Source: Pithys albifrons albifrons
Taxonomy: Eukaryota; Chordata; Aves; Passeriformes; Thamnophilidae
Direction of reading: 5' to 3'
DNA: 64,000 nucleotides
Assembly: GCF_047495875.1 (NCBI RefSeq)
Contig: NC_092485.1
Location: forward strand, 4,288,890-4,352,889
The notes below the pieces were generated by a model. That model was not told the origin of the DNA. It was given only the letters and a program-made list of their open reading frames with translations, and ran no database searches. A program made the position numbers and the translations under genes. Of the stretch, positions 43,801 through 55,969 are shown in pieces. Within the stretch, counting starts at the first letter, position 1; each line of letters starts with the position of its first letter.

Positions 43801-45257
43801 TGGCTCTAAAGTGATCTGCATTCAAAGAATCCAGGGAATTGCTGTTCCAAAGCCAGCACTTACTGCAACGTCATTTAAGCAGTAAATAATGCAAAGCTGA
43901 GACTGAAATATTAAACTCCTCCTGCATGGAAGGATTAGATCTGTCAGGGCGTGGGTGTTGAAATCTGATTTTTGCGGCATATTCCAATTACAAAGGAATT
44001 CTTTCAGGTTCTGACGCTCAGAACAAGCAGCCAGTTCTGCTCACTTATCTCTGGATCTAATTCCCTGATCCTGCTACAAGAGAAAAGCAGCAGTTTGTTC
44101 CTGTGTGCCCTGGCCAGGTTAGAGCACAAAGAGCTCCTCTGTCTTCCAGAGAGCAAATCCTCTTGCGTGGGCCCGTGTGTGTTGCAGGGGGTGTTTGTTT
44201 TGCTGCTCCCATTTGCCTCCACAGCCCAGTTCCCTCCTGAAGGACTGGGTGGTGCATGTGAAGAGGACTAATTGGTGGTGTCAGGGAATTTTGGAAGCTC
44301 AGTGCCTTCCATGCATTATTAATGGCACCTTCTGTGGGTGCTTGACCTCTCCCCCATGGGCAGCAGAGCTCTCTGCAGGTATAACTGTCCCCTCTGCCAC
44401 CCAGGACTCTGTTCTGGGGTGGTCTTGGTGTTGGGAACCCCAGTTCAGGGTGTTTGTCAGGCAGCTGCTGCCACACTGGGGTCCCTCTGGTGTTGGGGGT
44501 CTGGGTTACATCCAGAAGAGCATCATGGGGACACTGAAGTGGGCAGGGGGACATTGGGGTGCTGTTTGCAACACCCCTGGGGCAGCTGCAGTCTGGGCAT
44601 GGCCCCAGCATGCCCTGCTCCCTCCAAGCATGTGCCCAAACACACCCAGGCTTGCCCTGAAGGTACAGGGGCACCTCCCAGGGGGCACCTCCCCATGGCC
44701 CCCAAGGAAGGGTGGCAGAGGAAGCTCTTTGCCAGGAGGAAGCTCCTAACAGAGCAAGGATATGACTAAACAGCAGCACTTCGGGTCAGCACGTTCAGAA
44801 GTTCAAGCTGCAGGGCTGGCAGAGGGTGTGGTGGAGAGAAGAGCTCCCATGAGTTGGGGCTGGGACTTGAGCTGGGTCAGGATCTCTGCTGCAGAGCCCT
44901 GAGGCTGAGCTGGGCTTACACAGCTCTTTCCTTTGCCTAATCCACCCCTCCGAGATGATTACAGAACCACCAACATGAGCTGGCCATGGATGGGCTGTCC
45001 AGAGCTCACCCCATTTGGGGAAAACTTCAGTTCAAGGATGCTTTAAAAAACCCAGCTGTGTCTCCTCCTGGAGAGAGCAGCCTAAGATGGAGCACACTGA
45101 CATCCATCCAGCAGTCTGAGAGCCTGCCTGCCTTCCCCCTGGCTGAGCCAGTGTGTTTCCCTCACCCGTAGGGGAACCTCACAGCTTAATGCTTCTGCTT
45201 TCTCCTGCTCCATCCAGGATCTTGCCCCCTGTGCTGGACACCAGGGCAGCCCGGGAT
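37866..45257. other. Intergenic region upstream of C1orf116
   Basis: No coding exon could be supported. It contains one CR1 fragment. Two stretches are richer in CpG than their surroundings (about 40.50-40.83 kb and 41.68-42.32 kb) and could hold promoters or non-coding first exons of C1orf116. The open frames here show no domain and no homology that I recognise. Confidence 0.4.
38370..38548 (+). mobile_element. CR1 LINE 3' fragment
   Basis: Sense CR1: AGGTTGCCCAGAGAAGCTGT, AGGTGTCCCTGCCCATGGCA and CTTCCAACCCAAACCAGTCT, ending in repeated GGGATTCT. Confidence 0.92.
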
Positions 45258-48200
45258 ATGCCCAGGAAGGAGCTGGGCATGGCTGGTTGCAACGCTGGGA
45301 GCTGTGACAGCATGGTCAGCACGGCCTCCAACCACTCACAGCGGGTAAGTCACCCTGGTGTGCCCAGCCCGGGCATGCAGGGGCTCAACTTGCCCCTCTG
45401 GGCAGCTGAAGAAGGATTTTGGTCAGATCTCTGCTCCAAACCACTCTCTATCCATGCTTTGGAAGCACTTGGGAGCCCTGAGACAGCACCATGCCCAGGG
45501 CATCAGGAGGACCAGAGTGATTCCTGCTCCAGAGCACTCCCAGACTTCCATCCTGCCACGTGTGTGGCAGCACTCGGGAGCCTTTGCCCCTGCAAGGTCC
45601 CCTCGGGGACACGCCACCAAGAGTCCAGTGGCTCCTGTGCTGCCCAGAGATGCAGACAGAGCAGGCACTGGGCAGGAGGGGCCTGGCCATTCCCCAGTGA
45701 GGGATCAGGATCAGACCAGTTGGGTCACTGGGTCAGACTGGCTCCAGCAAGGGTGACTTCCCCTGGAAGAGACAGCGAGCTGTGCTCCTCCCAGCTCACA
45801 AGAGACTGATTTCCCAGTTAAGGCAGAGATGAGTTTGGACCGTGGCTGCAGATGTGTAATTTTTCACTATCTGTCCACTAAAGCTTGTTTGTCTCCCAAC
45901 ACTGATTCCAAGATTGATGGATTAATTACATCCTGTCTGACTTGGAGCATAATTGATATGTGTAAGTGTAATGCTCAGTGCTGGCAGGTTTTCCATTTGA
46001 TGTATTGCAAACCAGAACCAAACCCTCTGAATTTAATAGGGATGGAAAAACTGGTTGTGATATTGCATGGTACAAGATTTGGATAAGTGTTTCTGCAAAA
46101 CAACTCCACCTGGGATAATTCCTCCTCTGAGCTTGTTGATCTGATGCACACTCCATCCTCTCCTGCACTTCATTTTGTTCATTACACATTGAAGGAAGCA
46201 CTTTGTAACCTGGCACTTCCACAGCAATATCTGATATTGCAATATCATATCTTCTGGTACTTGAAATACAACAAAAATTCAACAGGATCTTGCTGAGGTA
46301 TGAAGTGGAGAACAAGGAGAGTTCATCACCTGCACAGAAACCTTCAGTATTTGTGATGTTTTCTAAGGTTCAGCATTGCTGAGCAGTACAGGTGTCTTTA
46401 CCTGTGGATCACCCATGTTACCCACCTGCTCATATTTCAAAGTATATTAGAGTAGAGGTAGAGACCAAGTTTTCAGGTTCAGAATAATCCATCTTCTGAC
46501 ACACAGAGTGGAGTAATATAAAATGGCATTAAATATATATATATATTTCTGTTTTGTAGGAAGTTGTCTGTTTTCAGTAACTGTAATATCAATTTTTGAA
46601 TAGCCACTGGCCCAAGTCCCCTGGCCAGGAGCTGTCACAGGTTCCTCTTAACTACCAGGACATTGAACAGAAAACACCTCTCTGTCTCCTACCTTCACTG
46701 CTTTATTTTCTTTTTGCAGAGTGATAACAGCTATGACTATTTATCTGTGGAAGAGAAGGAGTGTTTGATGTTCTTAGAAGAAACTATTGGCTCCCTGGAT
46801 GCAGAAGCAGACAGTGGGGTCTCCACTGATGAGACTGAGTATGCAGAGCCCTCCAAGCTGCCTGGGATGTGGCCCAAGAAAGACCCCATGGGCAGGGGTA
46901 AGCTGGAAATCCTGCTCCAGGATTTGTGTGCCAAGGGAATGTCTCATGGGGAGCATTCCCTTGGCAGGGAGGGAGGGAGGGAGCAGTGCCCCAGTTTTAT
47001 GGTGTGGTAAAATACAGCCTGGTGATTTCCATCCCTCAGTGTAGGCAGAGAGACAAGTAGGGCACCCACTGCCCTCTCCCAGTTCTCATGGGCAGGGGTG
47101 GAGCAAGGGCAGCAGAACCACAGGGCAGAGCATCTTTACTCCTGCTCCCAACAGGCTCCCACAGACTGACCAGGCTCCTCATTCACCACATGCTTTGTCA
47201 AACCCAAAGTGTTTGACTTCCCAAGCACTGACAGACCAGCTGGAGTCAGGGTGAGCTCTGGGGGCAAGTTCTGGGCTGTGGCTGTGCTGGCTCAGCAGGT
47301 GTGGAGTGTCTCACAAACAGGAAGGTGCCCTGGGCCCATGGGTGGAGTGGTGTGTGACTTATCTCTCTCTTATCCCAGATTTGGGCAACGGGGCTCCCCC
47401 TCCAAGCAGAGGTCAGCAGGTTGCAGCTGAACAGAAGAATGGGAAGAGTATTTCTGCCTCCTCCAGCTCAGCTCCAGCAGGAGTTCCAAGCCCAGGATAT
47501 TTCAGTCTTCCAAGGAGTATCCCTGCAGCAAACAGAGCTGCTGACAGCAGGGTGACTGTCCACACAGCGAAGGACCCAGTGCCAGGAGAAAAACCTTCAC
47601 AGGAGGTAGCCAAGGAGGACAGGCTTGACCAAGCCAACACAAGAAGCCATGTGAAGTCCATGGGCTCTTTGATTGTCCAACCTCCAGATCCCTTCCAGGA
47701 TGACTACGAGTGGTCACGTAGCAATCGCTCAGAAGCCAAGGGGGAAATAGCCAAGGAGTCCAAGACTTGGGCTTCGTGGGGCCAACCAGAGAAATCCACA
47801 CTGGAAGAGGCCCCTCAGGACCCCGATGCCAAGCGTGGGCCTCCAACTGCCCCCAAGCCACGAAAATTGCCACCAAATATTATCCTGAAAACCAGCAAAA
47901 ATAGCCCAGTGCCACTTGCCACGGAGCATAACCAGAAGGTAAAAGCACCACCTCAACCCGCAGCTGGCTCTCACCACAGCTCTGCCAGTGATGCTGCTGC
48001 TGAAAAGGTGAACTCGGGGCACCTCGACCCCAAGGAGAAGGAGAAAGCCCGGCGGGAGGCACTGGAGAAGCTTGGACTGGCCCAGGACAGGAGGGAGCCC
48101 AGTGCCCACCTCCAGCCTCCCACACATGCCCAGCCAAGGGAGACTCCATTACCCATCCCTGGCGAGCCCGAGGCAGCAGAGAGGTCCATGCCAGGGATCC

Positions 48201-48574
48201 GACAGATAACATTCAAATCCAACACCCTGGAGCGCTCTGGAGTGGGGCTGAGCAGCTCCATGGCCAACGCCAAGGAGCAGAACGTCAAGACCAGCAGTTC
48301 CCTGGGCAAGATGTCCTTCATCGAGCGCCTCGCCCCGAGCTTCCTGCGCAGCGGCCGGCCCCGGCCCGTGTCCCTCGGGGCAGGCAAGGACTTTGCTGGG
48401 CTGAAGGAGCAGGGACAGATGGAGCAGGAGAAGAGCAGCAAGAGGAGGTCCCACCCCCTGCCCAGCTTCCCCAGGCCACCCCGCTCCGCTGTCAGCGTGA
48501 AGATCTCCCCAAAGGGCGCGACCGACGAGAACCGGCGCGAGGCTCTGAAGAAGCTCGGTCTGCTGAAGGAATAA
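45258..48574 (+). CDS. C1orf116: Specifically androgen-regulated gene protein (SARG) homologue
   Basis: Three coding exons, 45258-45344, 46720-46897 and 47379-48574; 1461 nt, 486 aa (human about 600). Exon 1 carries GSCDSMVSTASN and exon 2 SYDYLSVEEKECLMFLEETI and EADSGVSTDE, both close to human SARG. Exon 3 is a low-complexity Pro/Ser/Lys-rich body with PKPRKLPPNIILKTS, the internal motif REALEKLGL, then ERSGVGLSS, RPRPVSLG.GKDFAG and SVKISPKG, and the C-terminus REALKKLGLLKE. The REALxKLGL motif therefore occurs twice. No signal peptide, membrane segment or enzyme motif is visible; the family is cytoplasmic and of unknown biochemical role. The start was chosen because it gives the conserved N-terminus. 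The gene is shorter than in human mainly in the middle of exon 3. Confidence 0.93.
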
Positions 48575-48728
48575 CTTCACAGGCTGATGGGAAAAGAGGC
48601 TTTTCACCCCAAATCCAGGTGCCTTCACTGCCTGTCCTCTGGCAGACCACCCACAGGCACCTTCTGCTGCGATCTCCTGCTCTGGCACCTCAGGAGAGGC
48701 ACCCAAAGGTGTTTGAGCTTCACGACCA

Positions 48729-48734
48729 AATAAA
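48729..48734 (+). terminator. Poly(A) signal of C1orf116
   Basis: AATAAA 155 nt after the stop codon, followed by T/GT-rich sequence. A further AATAAA at about 49416 could give a longer 3' UTR. Confidence 0.7.
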
Positions 48735-49674
48735 GTCATGTCACATGTACATAATATTTTGTATATAGCAAGTGTATATGAGCTGTTTATATAAAGCATC
48801 TCTCAGCATGTAGACAGAGTATATCCTCCTGCAAGGTCTTTAATGATTTGGGGATTTATCAATACAGGGAAGCCATGGAATTAGTGGTTTGGCTTAATTT
48901 AAAAGCAGTTGCCTGTGGAAAAAGCCTCTTTAGGAATAACTGCAGGACTTTGTTGCTCCTTTAGGACTTTTTGGGGGTTTTTATTGGTTTTATTACAGCC
49001 TTTGAGGCCTGAGCACTCACCTGCCACATGCAAGTGCCTCCCAAAACCAGCACTGCCACATACAGAACTGTCGGACAGCAGCCACTGGAGGGGGCTCAGC
49101 AGTGCTCCCCCTCACACAGGGGGCTGGAGGGCTGCACAGACATCCCACTGCCTCCTCTGCCCCACTGCCCTCCCATCCAGCCCCAACCACCTGGATCTGC
49201 CACCTGGAAAACACATGAACATCATGAAGTGACTGTTAAGAAGAACAGGCTGTGTTGGTGTCAGATCCAGAAGTGCTGCCCAAAATGAGAGAGATGCAAG
49301 TCTGAGACAACACCAAGTCATTCCCCTTCCAACCTTCCCAGCATCTCTTAGCCCCACCTGATGCTGCCAACATCTGTGCTGCTCACCTTTTATAACAGAG
49401 GGGGTTTCTTTCTCTAATAAACTTGTACATGATCAGAAAATTACTGTCGTACAGATTTATGTTGTGGTCAAAACTCGAGTAAAGGGAAACACTGAATTTT
49501 AACCTTCAGTATCAGTCTTGATTTGAGGAGTGGAACCACCCAGGCAGCAGCTGGCACTGCCATTGGTGTGTCTGAACCTGAGACTGGGGCTCCTGCACCC
49601 CCAGGACCCAGAGAGATGGGATTGTGTGTAAGTGCTCCCAGTACAATCAGCAGATGGAAAGTCTTCCATGGAAC

Positions 49675-49778
49675 AACCTGATCTGCTGGGAGGTGTCCCT
49701 GCCCTTGGCAGGGGGGTGGGAAGAGCTGAGCTTTGAGATCCCTTTCAGCCCAAGCTGTCCTGTGATTCCATGACTCCT
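49675..49778 (+). mobile_element. CR1 LINE 3' fragment
   Basis: Sense CR1: GGAGGTGTCCCTGCCCTTGG, GATCCCTTTCAGCCCAAGC and GTGATTCCATGACTCC. Confidence 0.85.
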
Positions 49779-52700
49779 GGCTCTCCCTGCAAGCACAAAG
49801 GGGGAATATGGACTACCTGGTGCTCCTGTGTTTACTGGCAGGCTTGAACCAGCCTGATGTGCAGCCAGGCAGCAGGAGAGGTTCCACCCAGCCCTGAGCT
49901 CCTCCAGCTGCGACTTTCAAATGCAAATGATTGACTTTAAAGGCAGCAAGAGCCCACTATTAAAAGGAGAGGAAGATGCAACGTTAAACCCCAAGTAAAG
50001 GGATCAGCCAAGCACCTGCATGGTTTGATGGTACATTTTCATCCAGGTGCTCCTCTCCTCTGACCATTCCATCTAACCCATGGCAGATTCCAGCTGCTTA
50101 ATGCTCTGTCTCACTGCTCCTCACTTGCACAATGCAGATACATTACTGCAGACTCAAAGGTAATCTCACCTTGATTAACCAATGAGAAAGGAGGAGACCA
50201 TTAAGGTCCCTCTCAAAGCATTTTTGGGCTGAAACAGAGCTTAAACTTTCCTTAAAATCAGGTTGTTTTGGAAAAAAAAGATTCTCTTCCAATCCTTGGC
50301 TTTAGTCAAAACCAGAATGTAGTAGAGTCATGAAAGCTGAGTTTTGATCAGATTTTCAAGCAGAAATCTCACTTCCAAATATTGCTTATTAACCTGGGAT
50401 AGGGTGATGTTCATTAACAGGACTTGTGCATGTTGCTATGAAATGGAAACAAAAGATACTAATTACAGACAACAGCCACAGGAGATCAGGGTCATTCCTC
50501 TGGGAATGAACTCCAGCTCTGTGCCTTTCCAGGGGGTGAAATGCTCCTGCTGCTGCCACATCCTCTGGACTGAATCACTCACCATGGGCAAGCCCTGTTC
50601 CAAGGGCAGGAGCTGCTGGGTAATCCTGAAAGCAAAATATGGCCTTTCACAGCCTGGCTGTGTTTGTAGCCATTGGAAACACAGGTGTTTATGCCCAGGG
50701 TCTGTGTGGCTCCTGGGCTGGGACCTTATGCAAGAGCAGGCCTGTGACTCTCCCTGGTGCCACCCAGAGTCAAGCCCTGCTGCTGATGGGTGGCTCCTGC
50801 TTTGCCACCTCTCAGCTCCGAGGTGCTTTTTGCACCACCTGGAAGTGGATTCCTGCAACCAAACTGCTCTTTCTGCCTCCTGTTTCAGCCTCAGGCACAA
50901 AGAGGCAGCTGGGGAGGAGGGGGACAGGGTGGAGGGGGTGGAAGCACCCAGTTTGTAAGCACAGAGCAGCCCCTTCACTCCTTGGCCACACAGGAGCCCA
51001 GAAGAACCTTCCCAAGACCACCTGGACCAGGTTGCACAGGGGGTGAGGACCACAGGGAGCAGATGTAACCCACAAGCACAGACTCAAAGGATAGAAACAA
51101 TTCTACCTCCAGGTGCAGCCACAGTCCAGCCAAGTTCCTGGGCTCTTGTCTGGGGACCTCTGAAAGCAAATTTTGTACTACTTAATTCTGGGCATAATTT
51201 GCCTGGAAGGCAGAGCCCAGCCAAAAAAACAGTCATGGAGAGAGATCATAGTATTGCAGAAGTAACAAGACTCATAGGAGTTGGCAACTGTGCCCTCAAA
51301 GCCTTAATGCAGATTATACAGACTGTGTATGTGACACAATGTTAAAAAAAGACTTAAAGAAAACACCTTTGCATTTTGCACAGAATATTCATCTACTTCT
51401 TAACTATCAGTCCCACAGTGGCTCAGACATATCATTTCCATGTCTACGTGAGCCTGTCAAGACCTACTATCCCAATCAAAAGCATCCTGGTGCACATCTT
51501 TCATTACAAAGCTGAAATTCAGGAGAAGTGGTTTGTTAATTCTGACTAAGAACATCAGTTCTGGGCCACAGTCTCCAGGAGAGATCATTCCTCTTAATAC
51601 CAGACTTTGTGCCTGTGCAGCAGCTTCAGTTGCAGCTCCAGCTGGAGCCTTGGGGCTGCTGTCCCATGGCAGGTTGGGAAGGTGGGTTGGAAGCTGCTGA
51701 GCCAACAACTCCAGCTGGAAACACCAAAGCTGGGAGACCCAGGGTGTGCTGGACGCACTCCAGCTCTGTCACAGAGGACTCACATGTCTGAGGGTTATTT
51801 GGACAGGAATTGGTAGCTGAGGCTCTGCCCTTTCCATGCTCATGAGCAGGTGGAAGGAAGGATCCACTCCAACTCCAGCTACTCTGGTATGGAGGGGTAG
51901 GTTGCCCTTATTTCAAGGAGTGTGGGCTCTGCTCCATCACCAGGATAATCCCCATGCTTTGCCTGGTGTTTTTGTGTTGCTGTTACAGCAACACAAGGCC
52001 AATGGAGGAGCTGTGGGTGTTCCTGTGCCAGTGCCATGGCCCTTTGCATTCCTATCACCCCATCCATCATTAATGACCACACAGAGAGGAAGGCAATGGG
52101 ACTCGGGCCCTGGGTCTGTGCAGGACAGTGGGGTGGGGACTCCTCCAGCCATTGCTGGGTCTAATACAACAGGCTGCTGCTTTGGCAGAGATGCCACAAT
52201 CCCTGTGGGCACACTGAAAGCCTGCAAGGCTCCTGCTGGTTATGATAAAGGAAGGTTTTGTGGAGTCAGGCATGGCAAAAGTGCTCCTGGGATTCAGCTC
52301 GTGTCACCTTGTCCCAGGTGCCCATGCCCCAAGGCCAGGCACAGAGCTGAGCCCAGCCCCAGGGCATCTCTCATTTCACAACAAACCAAGGCAAATCCTG
52401 CTCCTCTGAAATGAAAAAACTTAAAAATCAGTGGGACAGACTCAAATGTAAGAACAACATTCCCTGGCGATTGGTGCCCTTCCTTCAGCCAAGGGTTTGA
52501 TGATGGGCAGAGCTGTCCCATCATGTTAAAATGTGCCTGAGCAGCAGGTGACTCTCCATTACCTGTTTTCTTCCCCTGTTCTTTGTTTCTAATGTAATTT
52601 TAAAAGAAAAAAGGCAGCCCTACCCCCAAACCCTGTCAGTGCTGCTCCCACCTGAGCAGTGCTTGGCACCTGAGAACCAACAACCTGCAGGTACAGAAAA

Positions 52701-53474
52701 CCAGACAGCAAAGACCAGCTCCACCAAAGGCATTCCTGCCTTTTACTGGCAGCTCCTGCTGTGTTCCAGCAACCAGGGTTTCTTGGTTTGGGTTTGTTTG
52801 GCTTTATTTGCCAGTGATGCAAATGTACCTGATAGTATCTTAGAACTAGATCTAATGTTCCTCATTCCTGCCCTTAAAACCTGTGGGTCAGCTGAGCTTG
52901 GCAGGGCAGGGGGTGAGGACACTCTGCTTCCTGAAGATCTCAGCTCTTTGTCTCCAAATACCCTTTATTTGTAGTCCAGGAAGTGACAGAAAGGGGCACT
53001 GTTGCTCTTTGCACAGGGATTTATGTGCAGCTATAACATCTCTGGCTGGTTCCCAGCACTGCCCTGGCTGGAGTTTAATCATTAACTCCTGTGGGCACTG
53101 TGGAGTGGGCAGGGGTGGCTCCATTAATTAATTACCACTCTGAGTGCAGACAGGCTGTGCTGAGGTGCTGACAGCAACCAAGACAAGGGCTCAGTGGTGA
53201 GACACGTGGGCCTGGAGCCCTGGTGGGATTCCTGCTGTTGCCAACTGCTCACAAGGAAAATACCCACCAGCACATGGTCATTATGGGAAGGAAAGTTCCT
53301 TAACAAGCATAGCCCAGAAGACTAAATTCTGTAAAAGTGAACTCTCCTTTAGCAGTAGAAGGTGCAAGGCAGTGGTATTCCCTCAGGAGGGTCCTTTCCA
53401 TGTGCTGCTGTCATTGCTCCCTGCAGAGGCAGCTTCTCAGGAGTTTCAGACTGGAGACTTGACCAGAGAAGTGT

Positions 53475-53612
53475 CCCAGGCCAGGTTGGACAGGGCTTGG
53501 AGCAACCTGGGCTGGTGGGAGGTGTCCCTGCCCACGGCAGGGGGTGGAACAAGATGAGCTTTAAGGTTCCTTCCAACCCCAACCATTCCCTGACTATTTG
53601 ATTTTATGACTC
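53475..53612 (+). mobile_element. CR1 LINE 3' fragment
   Basis: Sense CR1: CAGGCCAGGTTGGACAGGGC, GCAACCTGGGCTGGTGGGAG and GGTTCCTTCCAACCCCAACC. Confidence 0.92.
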
Positions 53613-55969
53613 AATAAAGTAACACTGAGTAGTGTCAGGGGGTTCCCACTTTATTGTGTTCCATTTTATTGCTAATACAAGGACAGTTCTATTGCTTTGC
53701 TACTGGTGTGGTAATAAATGTCCTCAGCCAGATTAGTTGAGCTGAAGCCCAGCCAGTATTGGGGAGTTTATTGCACAGGTTTGGTGCAAAACACAATTAC
53801 TGCAATATCAGTAATCATATAATGATAAAGCAGAAGTGCTCAATGGAGGTTTATCTTCAGGCAGGGAGATCTCAAAGTGCTTCAATGATGGTTTTCCACA
53901 GAACCCAGTCTGGCCTTCAAAGCTTGTCTGCCCCCACGAGGGGAAGAGCAGAACTCTGGACCCACCAGCAGAACCAGGGCAGAACAAAGTGGTTTCTGCC
54001 AACCTTCCTCTGAACCCCACGCACTTCTCACATGGTGAGGGTGATCCTGCAACTCCTGGAGACACACAGAGTGCTGGCACCAGCTCAGGGCATTCTCAGA
54101 AGTGCCACAGGCGGATTTTTGTTTGCAATCAATCATTTTTATCTGAAGGAAAAGCAGACCAAAGTCTCTTGCAATGACACAAGTGTGAAATGCCTCTGTA
54201 GTTTTGAATCTATCAGCACATCTGCACCTCTCTCAATTAAGATTATTTGGTTAGTGCAAAAGAGGAACTGTGTGCAGGAACAAACCTCCTTTAGTTCCAT
54301 CTTCAGATCCTGTGAGGCCACGGGCAAGGCCATTGCCCCAAAATAAACTGCAGTTGTCACAAACATCCCTGGGTTTGGGTGGTACCTGGGCAGAGTCTGG
54401 GTTTGGGGTTGGATGATGGTGCCTTTCCCAGGACAACACAACCCACCAGCTGATAAATTACAATTATTCAGTGGTTGGAATGCAGCAAAAATAAATTCAG
54501 AGATAAATCAATCACCACAAGATGACAAAGTACTGTCACACTGGGGGAGCAAATCCCAGGGAGAGTCCCAAGCTGCCTCTGAGCAGGGCAAAAAACCAGA
54601 CAATCCAGCTCTTAAAAACTCATTTTACAGACTTGCAGACAGTTCCCAGAGCGTGGCTGGTGATGATGGTGATGTCCTTGTGGAAGAAGCATCACTCAGG
54701 GATGAATAACAGATTACCCCCTGCTTCACTCCCATTGCAGGGACTGTTCTGTAACAGAAGTTGAAGCAGAAACCATCTTTTTGTCCTGGATTCATAAAAA
54801 GTACAGAATCAAAAGACAGGCCCAAGCTGCATGAAGGCCTCAGGTTCATTCAGACCACAGCTGTGTGAGGGAACACACACAAAGTTCTGCCTGGAAGTGG
54901 CTCACAGCAAACACCACTTTACTACAAATATTTAGGGACAGGTGTTTTATGGTACAGCATTTTGTCTGCATTGCAGGGGAATTCCTCTCAAACTCTTCCC
55001 ATTTCTGCCCCAACCTCTTCATCTTTTCTTTTTCCCCCTTCCATGGTGTCACCCACGTCATTAGGTGGCTAAAAATGCCCATTTTTGGGTTTCACCCTCA
55101 GTACATTGGTGGCATCGCTGCTGTTCCTCCAGGCACTTTGACCATCTCCAGTTTGCTCAGCAATGCACTTCTAAACTTCAGGAACATTTTAGTGCACCTA
55201 TTTTAAACCCTAGACATCAATAGATGGAAAAAAGAATTCAACAACAAGAGGTGAGCAACAACTAACTGAGCTACAAGCTGCAAAACCCACTTTATTAAAC
55301 TAAATTCAAGCTGGAATCAGAGCAGGAGAAGATTTCCAGCCCCAGAAGCATCACAATCTAAGGTAGGTGAGCCTCAATTTGCCCTTAAAATACTGTTGTT
55401 TGGAGAACAGTGCTATTGTACAGTGACTATCTGAGATATTTTGAGGGGGTTCATCTGCAGTTTGTAACAGATTTGAAATTTAGAGTAATTACTTCTATAG
55501 CAATAGAGGTAGTAGAGCCCATTTATGGTGATTTTTCTTCTTCTAAGGTTGTGTGCCTTCTTTTTCTTATTTTTTTCTTTCTTTTTTAAAACTATAAATT
55601 AAATTACTGGCTTTTTTTGGCCAAGAACACATGAAAAAAATTATGTGGACAAGGTGAATACTTTTGCATGTCCATGCCCAGTTATGCACAGCAGTTATGG
55701 ATGGTGGCAGGATAACAGTTTAATCAGACAGGATTTAATGCAGGAGTGTGAGATCTGCAGAGCACTATTAGCACTTTTTTCCTAATTTTTGGGACAGGAC
55801 ATGTCACAGGCTGGGAGCCTGCTCTGCTCAGAGTTCCTGTCAGTGTTTTGCCTTGGCAGATCCCAGCCACAATCTCTCTCTCCTGTTTGTTAACACAGAA
55901 ATCAGCAAAATCCCATCCCCAAGGTGAGATTTTTGAAGTTTGCTGAGTGAACACTGGTGAAGGCTGGAC

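Larger units (their letters stand above)
48760..55969. other. Intergenic between C1orf116 and the PIGR/FCAMR-like gene
   Basis: Two CR1 fragments and AT-rich sequence; no exon supported. The start of the receptor gene (promoter, any 5' UTR exon) should lie near its right end, but no clear TATA box was found. Confidence 0.4.

Noticed and set aside
44057..44779. Overlapping 190- to 240-codon frames on both strands near 44.1-44.8 kb
   Set aside because: Both strands open together in Pro/Gly-rich sequence without domains, as expected for chance frames in GC-rich intergenic DNA.
46530..46555. Short TA-dinucleotide run in the first C1orf116 intron
   Set aside because: Ordinary microsatellite, too short to merit a feature.
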